Assembly: GCA_018436855.1 (NCBI GenBank)
Contig: JAHDKO010000013.1
Coordinates: 62,001 to 126,000 of the forward strand
Direction of reading: 5' to 3'
Source of the DNA: Deltaproteobacteria bacterium
GTDB lineage: Bacteria; Desulfobacterota; Desulfomonilia; UBA1062
Length of the DNA: 64,000 nt
This document shows, one piece after another, positions 58,842-64,000 of this stretch (its first letter is position 1; the number at the start of each line of letters is the position of its first letter). Position numbers and translations under genes: made by a program. The notes under the pieces were generated by a model, which was not told the DNA's origin, ran no database searches, and saw only the letters and a list, made by a program, of their open reading frames with translations.

Positions 58842-59187
58842 CCACATCCTCATGGGGTCACCTCATGGGGTCAGCATCCTCACGGGGTCAGGTCTCTACA
58901 TATGACACCTCAGCATCCTCACGGGGTCAGGTCTCTACATATGACACCTCAGTGTCATATGTAGAGACCTGACCCCGACCCCACTAATACTGCGGTTTCC
59001 CGGGCATGGAGCGCGCCTGTTGCACTTTTCCTTCACTCCCTGTCACATAACGCAACAGTCTCCCCCGGCCACGCCCGGAGATGCCCATGCGGTCTTTTCC
59101 GCAAACTATGGGTATCGCTCCCCTTTATCGATATGGCATGCTTATAGCATCTCCCGGCAGTCATAATCTGTGGCAAGGACGCGACAT
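58842..59187. other. Intergenic region with repeat and sigma-54-like site
   Basis: It holds the repeats at 58872-58976 and, at 59134-59149, TGGCATGCTTATAGCA, with GG and GC ten bases apart as in a sigma-54 -24/-12 promoter. The site is 39 bases before the 35-aa ORF at 59188. No other gene is seen. Confidence 0.45.
58872..58976. repeat. Tandem 39-bp repeat with 24-bp inverted copy
   Basis: Two identical 39-bp units (58872-58910, 58911-58949) each contain GGGGTCAGGTCTCTACATAT. A 24-bp perfect inverted copy of that part follows at 58953-58976 with a 6-base spacer, giving a strong hairpin with the second unit. Shorter CATGGGGTCA copies precede the array. It lies just after bamD, where it could end transcription. 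It resembles REP/BIME elements. Confidence 0.75.
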
Positions 59188-59295
59188 ATGACAAAGAGAG
59201 AGATCATTCGAGTGCTTATCTTGAGCCCGCTCTACCTCAGCCTCAAGCTCACGGAACGGGTGAAGCTTATTCGTGCGTTGAGACCGACACACTGA
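59188..59295 (+). CDS. Hypothetical 35-aa ORF
   Basis: Not recognised. A short ORF starting at ATG 59188 with AAGGA 8 bases upstream; the product begins MTKREIIRVLILSPLYLSLK, with a hydrophobic middle flanked by basic residues, so an amphipathic or single membrane helix is possible. A sigma-54-like site lies 39 bases upstream, and the selB stop converges 24 bases after it. Coding is uncertain. Confidence 0.35.
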   Translation: MTKREIIRVLILSPLYLSLKLTERVKLIRALRPTH

Positions 59296-59319
59296 CGCAA
59301 TCGGGGGCCGGTGCCCTGC

Positions 59320-61188
59320 TCACCCCCCAATGCCCAGCTTGCGGACGTTGTCCACGCGTACCGTAAAACGGACGCGGTCGAGGTACTCGAGAAAGGGAAT
59401 GGCATACTTGCGGCTGACGCCGATAATCTGCTTCATGTCCGCGGGCGCAAGCGAATCATGCTCGCGAATGAACAGGCGGACCTCTTCCTTGAGCCGGGTG
59501 ACTGCGGCCTCGGTGAGATACACATCATCCTTGATCTTGGTGAGCCTCCCCTGCCGGGTGAGGAAACCGAGCACCTCCTCCATCTGCTTTAAGTCTATGG
59601 AGAGGCGCTCCGCAAGCTCCTGGACGCGCGGCGATTCGAAGCCGCTCGCGGACAGCACGGCATAGGCCTTCTCCCCAACGGCGCCCATGGCGTCGCCGAG
59701 CGAGGGGCTGAAGCCTTTTTCTCTGATACCGGGGCCGACTTCCTCGATTTCACCCCTTTTCATGAGATCGGTCAGCAGCTTGTGAAAGAGCTTGGGATCC
59801 ACGCTCCCCTTGAGCGCCGAGCGCAGGTGCTCGCGGGAGATGCCGGAGGAGGAGGCATGGTCCTTATGATATTCCTTCACCTTCTCCAGGATGAGATCTT
59901 TGAGCGAGAACGCATAAGACTCGAAGACATAGAGGTCGTTGTTGGGATCGAAGCGGACGATCTGCCCGGATGACAGAAGCTCGGCCAAAGCCTTGTCCAG
60001 GGACGAGCCTCCGTCGGCAAAGACCGCGGCAAGCTCCTTCTTCGATATGCCCCGGACCCCCGCATCCCTGACAACGCCTGCGACCTGACGGAGCCTGTCC
60101 GAGCTCAGCAGATCCCGGGCGATATCCTCGGAAAACCTCCGGTGGGGCGAGGGATTGAGCACCGTGCCCCCTGCGAGCGTGTGAGAGGGGGAGATGCTCC
60201 GGATGATGAACCGGTCGCCGAACGCCGCGATGACCGGCTCCTTGAGCCGCATCCTCGCCACATCGAGCCCGTCCACATCGTGGAGGCTCATCTCTCCGGT
60301 GAGCTCGGACGTGCCGAAGTGGATCTTGACCTCGCCCTTCCTGGGCTTGGCCATCAGATCCAGGCGGGCGTCCAGGAGCCTCGTGGGTTTGAACACACCG
60401 GCCGGCACCACCCACTGGCCCCGTTCGATGTCTTCCCGGGAAAAGCCCTGGAGGTTGATCGCCGTGCGCATGCCGGCCATCGCCCTGTCCGCATCATGTC
60501 CGTGGACCTGGATATTGCGCACCCGGGCCTTGCGCCCGGCAGGCAGCACCTCGACCTCCTGATCCTCCTCGAACACCCCCTGCTTCATGGTCCCGGTGAC
60601 CACGGTCCCGAAGCCCTTGATGGTGAACACCCGGTCCACGGGCAGGACCGGGATGCCGGTGATCCGCCGCTCTTCCAGAGAACGGACCTGCTCGTCGAGT
60701 ATTTGCTTGAGCTCGTCGATCCCCTTGCCGGTCGCCGAGCTCACGGCCACGATAGGCGCATCCTTGAGAAAGGTGCGCGACATGAAATCCTGAATGTCAG
60801 CATACGCCAGCTCCAGGAGGTCGTCGTCCACCATATCGGTTTTGGTGAGCACGACCACGCCCCGCTGGATGCCCAGGAGGCTGCAGATCTGGATGTGCTC
60901 GACGGTCTGGGGCATCACTCCCTCGTCCGCGGCGACCACCAGCATGACCAAGTCGATTCCCGACGCCCCGGAGAGCATGTGCCGGATGAACCTCACGTGG
61001 CCGGGCACGTCCACCACGCCGACCTTCTCTCCGGAAGGCAGTTCCAGCGAGGTGAACCCGAGCTCGATGGTCAGCCCGCGCTGCTTTTCCTCTTTCAGCC
61101 GGTCGCAGTTCACGCCGGTCATCGCCTTGATGAGCGATGTCTTGCCGTGGTCCACGTGTCCTGCGGTGCCGATGACGATTCTCTTCAT
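59320..61188 (-). CDS. selB: Selenocysteine-specific elongation factor SelB
   Basis: Translation GTPase that brings Sec-tRNA to UGA codons with a SECIS hairpin; 622 aa. G-domain GTAGHVDHGKTSL (Lys16), DVPGHVRFI and LTKTDMVD (NKXD variant TKTD) are visible, followed by two beta-barrel domains and four winged-helix repeats to the C-terminus (residues about 370-622), which read the SECIS. ATG 61188 is the family start; a 65-codon open extension is rejected. No selA, selC or UGA-interrupted gene is in the window. Confidence 0.96.
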   Translation of the reverse strand: MKRIVIGTAGHVDHGKTSLIKAMTGVNCDRLKEEKQRGLTIELGFTSLELPSGEKVGVVDVPGHVRFIRHMLSGASGIDLVMLVVAADEGVMPQTVEHIQICSLLGIQRGVVVLTKTDMVDDDLLELAYADIQDFMSRTFLKDAPIVAVSSATGKGIDELKQILDEQVRSLEERRITGIPVLPVDRVFTIKGFGTVVTGTMKQGVFEEDQEVEVLPAGRKARVRNIQVHGHDADRAMAGMRTAINLQGFSREDIERGQWVVPAGVFKPTRLLDARLDLMAKPRKGEVKIHFGTSELTGEMSLHDVDGLDVARMRLKEPVIAAFGDRFIIRSISPSHTLAGGTVLNPSPHRRFSEDIARDLLSSDRLRQVAGVVRDAGVRGISKKELAAVFADGGSSLDKALAELLSSGQIVRFDPNNDLYVFESYAFSLKDLILEKVKEYHKDHASSSGISREHLRSALKGSVDPKLFHKLLTDLMKRGEIEEVGPGIREKGFSPSLGDAMGAVGEKAYAVLSASGFESPRVQELAERLSIDLKQMEEVLGFLTRQGRLTKIKDDVYLTEAAVTRLKEEVRLFIREHDSLAPADMKQIIGVSRKYAIPFLEYLDRVRFTVRVDNVRKLGIGG

Positions 61189-61385
61189 AGTGGTTACGGT
61201 TAAATCATATTCCCTGCATATCGTCAATTCCCACATGCTATGCCTTCGGCTATAGAACGGCAAGCCACTGGGGCTGTGATCGAGGCAGGGGCACATGGCC
61301 CACGCAGGAACCTGCAGACCACCGGGTGCGCCCGGAGTTTGGGCTTGTGATTCCCTGCGGGCGATCGTATAACGGTTAGCCACAT

Positions 61386-61997
61386 ATGGACAGGCGCATC
61401 GGCGTAATCTTGATCGTCATTTTCGCGGAGCTTGTGTTCAGGCTCGCCTACAGCGCTGTTTCGCTCCCGGTGAACCCCCTGCTCTTCACCCTGCTGGTCC
61501 GTCTGGTGGAAACGCTCATCATCCTCGGGCTCGCGTTTCATCTCAGCGGGGTCCGCGCCCGGTCCATATTGCGCGAGATCCTCATCGGCGCAGGGGTCGC
61601 CGCTGTCTTCGGCGCCGTGGTCGTCCTGGGAGACGCCGCCTCCCGGGCGCTTCTCGAAGGCGGCGTCTTGAGATTCCTCATCGGAAGGCAGGAAGTGGCC
61701 GATCCCGTCCTGTTCTTTCTAGTCGGGTGCGTGATCGCCCCCTTTGCAGAAGAACTCTTTTTCCGCGGGCTCCTCTATTCATGGCTCAGGCAAAGAATGC
61801 CAGTGATCGTCTCCATCGTCGTCTCGGCCCTGTTTTTCGCGGGAATGCACGGTTTTATTGCGCCGGTGCAGCTTGCCGGAGGCCTGATCTTCGCCGGGCT
61901 CTACGAGTGGCGCGGCAACGTCTGGGCCCCCTATACGGTCCACGCGGCCGCGAACCTCGGGATATGGGTGCTCCCTTGGATTTATCCGTCGTGGTGA
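61386..61997 (+). CDS. CPBP-family intramembrane metalloprotease
   Basis: Polytopic protein of 203 aa in the CAAX-protease and bacteriocin-processing family. The motifs EELFFRGLLY (diglutamate plus arginine), FAGMHG and HAAANLGIW carry the glutamates and histidines of the active site. About six membrane segments. Relatives cleave CAAX proteins, process or give immunity to bacteriocins. The TGA overlaps the GTG of the following Cys-rich ORF, so the three genes to 63690 look like one operon. Confidence 0.85.
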   Translation: MDRRIGVILIVIFAELVFRLAYSAVSLPVNPLLFTLLVRLVETLIILGLAFHLSGVRARSILREILIGAGVAAVFGAVVVLGDAASRALLEGGVLRFLIGRQEVADPVLFFLVGCVIAPFAEELFFRGLLYSWLRQRMPVIVSIVVSALFFAGMHGFIAPVQLAGGLIFAGLYEWRGNVWAPYTVHAAANLGIWVLPWIYPSW

Positions 61998-62107
61998 GCG
62001 GTTGCCCCATGACCTGTGAGAACTGTTCACAGTGCCGCCCCTGTCCGGCCGTCTTCAGCGGGTTGCTCGAGAAGGCGTCGAGAAGAGAAAAAACCATCAT
62101 ATCATAA
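61994..62107 (+). CDS. Hypothetical 37-aa cysteine-rich microprotein (CxxCxxCxxC)
   Basis: Not recognised. The GTG at 61994 overlaps the CPBP protease stop (GTGA), and TAA ends at 62107, six bases before the ABC ATPase start, so the frame fills the gap. Cysteines are at 4, 8, 11, 14 and 17: CENCSQCRPCP resembles the first half of a ferredoxin motif, shortened by one residue before the last Cys. The C-terminal part (FSGLLEKASRREKTI) is a basic helix. Metal/iron-sulfur binding, or a precursor processed by the protease and exported by the ABC genes, are both possible; coding is inferred from coupling and Cys spacing. Confidence 0.45.
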   Translation: MSGCPMTCENCSQCRPCPAVFSGLLEKASRREKTIIS

Positions 62108-62113
62108 AGGCGC

Positions 62114-62890
62114 ATGGAGAAGACAGCGGCGTATCGGACAATGAACGTGCTTTCGGTGAGCGGGCTATGCAAGCGGTTCGGGGACACGCTCGCCGTGAAC
62201 GATGTCTCTTTCGAGGTGGGCGCGCATGAGATCGTCGGTCTGCTGGGGCACAACGGGGCGGGAAAGACCACGACCATCAACATGATCCTGGGCGTTCTCG
62301 AGCCGAGTTGCGGCACCATACTCATCGAAGGGTCGGATATCCGCACCCGCAGGTCACAGGCGCTCGAGCACACAAATTTTGCGGCCGTCTACGCTCCGCT
62401 TCCGGGCAACCTGACCGTGTATCAGAACCTGCGCGTCTTCGGGCTGATCTATGCAGTGAATAACCTCTCGTCCAGGATCGGAGAGCTCTTCGCACAGTTC
62501 GATCTCATCGCGTTTCGCGACGTGAAATGCGGCGTGCTCTCTTCTGGCGAGCAGACGCGCGCAAGCCTTGCCAAAGCCATGCTCAACCGGCCCGACCTCC
62601 TTCTGCTCGACGAGCCGACCGCGTCACTCGACCCTGCGACGGCCCGCGATATCCGCCGGAAGATCCGCATATTCGCTTCGGAGAGCACCGGGGGCGTGCT
62701 GTGGACCTCGCACAACATGTACGAGGTCGAAGAGGTGTGCGACCGGGTGCTCTTTCTCTCGCGCGGCAAGATTCTGCTCGAAGGCGACCCGAAGTCCCTG
62801 CCTGCAAAACACGGCAAGGAGAACCTCGAAGAGCTTTTCATCACGGTTGCTCGCGAGCCCCTCACGCTCGGGGACAGGGGGCTGCCGTGA
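62114..62890 (+). CDS. ABC transporter ATP-binding protein
   Basis: ABC ATPase of 258 aa. Walker A GHNGAGKTT (Lys51), the signature LSSGEQTR (variant of LSGGQ), Walker B LLLLDEPT and the switch histidine in TSHNMYE are present. The NatA/CcmA-like type (short, no extra domain) pairs with an ABC-2 permease, which follows directly and overlaps by four bases. Start ATG 62114; ATG 62141 (MNVLSV) is an alternative. Confidence 0.92.
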   Translation: MEKTAAYRTMNVLSVSGLCKRFGDTLAVNDVSFEVGAHEIVGLLGHNGAGKTTTINMILGVLEPSCGTILIEGSDIRTRRSQALEHTNFAAVYAPLPGNLTVYQNLRVFGLIYAVNNLSSRIGELFAQFDLIAFRDVKCGVLSSGEQTRASLAKAMLNRPDLLLLDEPTASLDPATARDIRRKIRIFASESTGGVLWTSHNMYEVEEVCDRVLFLSRGKILLEGDPKSLPAKHGKENLEELFITVAREPLTLGDRGLP

Positions 62891-63690
62891 ACCTGATCCG
62901 CATCTCGGCCGTGGTGCTGCGCCAGTTCTATCTCATCCGCGGGAGCTTTTCGCGCGTGGTGCCGCTCTTTGCCTGGGTCGCCATCGAATCGTGCTCTGGG
63001 GCTTCATCACGAAATACCTCAATACCGTCACGGCCAGCGGGCTCAACTTCGTGCCCATCCTCCTGGGCGCGGTCATGCTCTGGGATTTCTTCATCCGGGT
63101 CATGCAGGGGGTAACCATGGCCTTTTTCGAGGATGTCTGGTCCAGGAACTTCCTCAACTTCTTCGCCACGCCTCTGTCCATTGCCGAATACTTGGGAGGC
63201 CTCGTGTTCTCCAGCATCATCACGAGCTCGATCGGGCTCATCGTAATGCTCGTACTCACCACGCTCGTGTTCGGGGCTTTCCTTCTTCATCTTCGGCATC
63301 GCGATCTTCCCCTTTCTCCTGGTGCTCTTTCTGTTCGGGATCGCGCTCGGCATTTTTGCGAGCGCCATGGTGCTCAGGCTCGGCCCCTCGGCGGAGTGGT
63401 TCGTGTGGCCGGTGCCCGCGCTCCTCTCACCCTTTGCCGGGGTGTTCTACCCGCTCTCCACGCTGCCCGAGTGGATGCAGTACATATCGCATCTCCTCCC
63501 TCCTGCGTACGTGTTTGAAGGCATGCGCTCGATCATATCAGGCGGATCGGCTTCCGGCTCGGTCCTGCTCATGAGTGCGGGCCTCGCCGTGCTGTATATC
63601 CTGCTCGCTGGCATGTTCTTCACCCGAACCTTTCGCCACGCCGTGCGTACCGGTCTCATTGCCCGCTACAGCGCCGAAAGTGTATCCTAG
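62887..63690 (+). pseudogene. ABC-2 type permease, two compensating frameshifts
   Basis: Permease partner of the ABC ATPase. GTG 62887 begins VNLIRISAVVLRQFYLIRG in one frame; from about 62987 the coding passes to another frame (IVLWGFITKYLNTV...), and at about 63276-63288 it returns to the first (FFIFGIAIFPFLLVLF...). The pattern fits one missing base in GCCATCGAATCG and one extra T in the TTT run at 63278-63280. The parts together make a normal permease of about 268 aa with six membrane segments. The two errors cancel, so this may be sequencing error rather than decay. Confidence 0.75.
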
Positions 63691-63855
63691 CGGATTTGAG
63701 GGACGGGCTCCGGCTTCGTCAAAGAGATTCTCGATGGCACTGGAATGCTCCGAAAATGCCCCAGCCCGAAATGGACCACCCATCGAACGAGCTCCGGGGT
63801 ATCAACAGCTCTCCTGGTGAGATATCCTTAGAATGGATCCCCTGCAACGCAAATA

Positions 63856-64000
63856 TCAGGACAAAATCAGGCCATAGCTCACAATTCTCCCCTTGCCCGG
63901 ATTCCGGCGTATGATGCCCAGTCCGAGGAGACGATTGATCTCGCGGAAGGCTGTGGGCTTGATCACTTTGGCCATGGAAGCGTACTTCCTTGTGGTAAGG
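63856..64000 (-). CDS. Fic-family-like protein, C-terminal fragment (window edge)
   Basis: A 47-codon open frame runs from the window end to TGA at 63858-63856. The product (LTTRKYASMAKVIKPTAFRE ... LLGLGIIRRNPGKGR) resembles the winged-helix C-terminus of Fic-domain proteins (YASMAKV-x-TAFREI and NPGKGR). The Fic domain itself, which would AMPylate proteins, lies outside. The gap 63691-63855 has no gene. Confidence 0.5.
   Translation of the reverse strand, partial: LTTRKYASMAKVIKPTAFREINRLLGLGIIRRNPGKGRIVSYGLILS

Noticed and set aside
58872-58976. Possible CRISPR array
   Set aside because: Only two contiguous direct units with no spacers, plus an inverted copy; no cas genes.

Overview
The window reads as a contiguous piece of a GC-rich Gram-negative bacterial chromosome, most likely Desulfobacterota (former Deltaproteobacteria). 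Reasons: a complete mur/fts cluster with a meso-diaminopimelate-type MurE, BamD and lipoprotein genes of an outer-membrane envelope, FYDLN-acid and DUF4911 proteins, an F-type ATPase with separate b and b' genes, SelB, and several acyl-CoA ligases with an acyl-CoA dehydrogenase. The placement is inferred from gene content; no 16S rRNA is present.

Layout. 1-16661 (+): division and cell wall cluster rsmH(partial)-ftsL-ftsI-murE-murF-mraY-[44-aa ORF]-murD-ftsW-murG-murC-murB-ftsQ-ftsA-ftsZ-alr, with almost every junction overlapping or a few bases long. 16.7-18.2 kb: an OxlT-like MFS transporter with a near-perfect sigma-70 promoter and a strong terminator. 18.9-21.3 kb (-): a secreted PKD-repeat protein behind a good sigma-54 promoter. 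21.4-26.9 kb: a SLOG-fold protein, an M48 protease with a TPR-like tail, and an XPB-type helicase with its partner. 27.1-31.9 kb: two glycosyltransferases, a lone receiver protein, a PHP phosphoesterase and cysteine synthase. 32-44.5 kb: acyl-CoA dehydrogenase, a NarL-type two-component pair, three AMP-forming acyl-CoA ligases, a lipoprotein and a PAP2 phosphatase. 45.05-45.3 kb: a small inverted-repeat element and tRNA-Arg(ACG).

45.4-54.3 kb (-): a full F1Fo ATP synthase operon, atpZ-atpI-atpB-atpE(six-hairpin)-atpE-atpF'-atpF-atpH-atpA-atpG-atpD-atpC. Its outstanding feature is a 484-aa rotor subunit made of six fused c-type hairpins, of which only the first keeps the ion-binding glutamate; the other five have glutamine there. 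It sits beside a normal 83-aa c subunit with sodium-type ligands. This predicts a mixed rotor ring with a lowered ion/ATP ratio and is the best candidate here for an undescribed system.

54.7-58.8 kb (+): DUF4911 protein, an exported small protein, CvpA, (FYDLN protein on -), an LpoA-like lipoprotein and BamD, then a tandem/inverted repeat. 59.2-64 kb: a 35-aa ORF, selB (-), and a tight + strand run of CPBP protease, a 37-aa cysteine-rich ORF (CxxCxxCxxC), ABC ATPase and a doubly frameshifted ABC-2 permease. The window ends in the C-terminus of a probable Fic-family protein (-).
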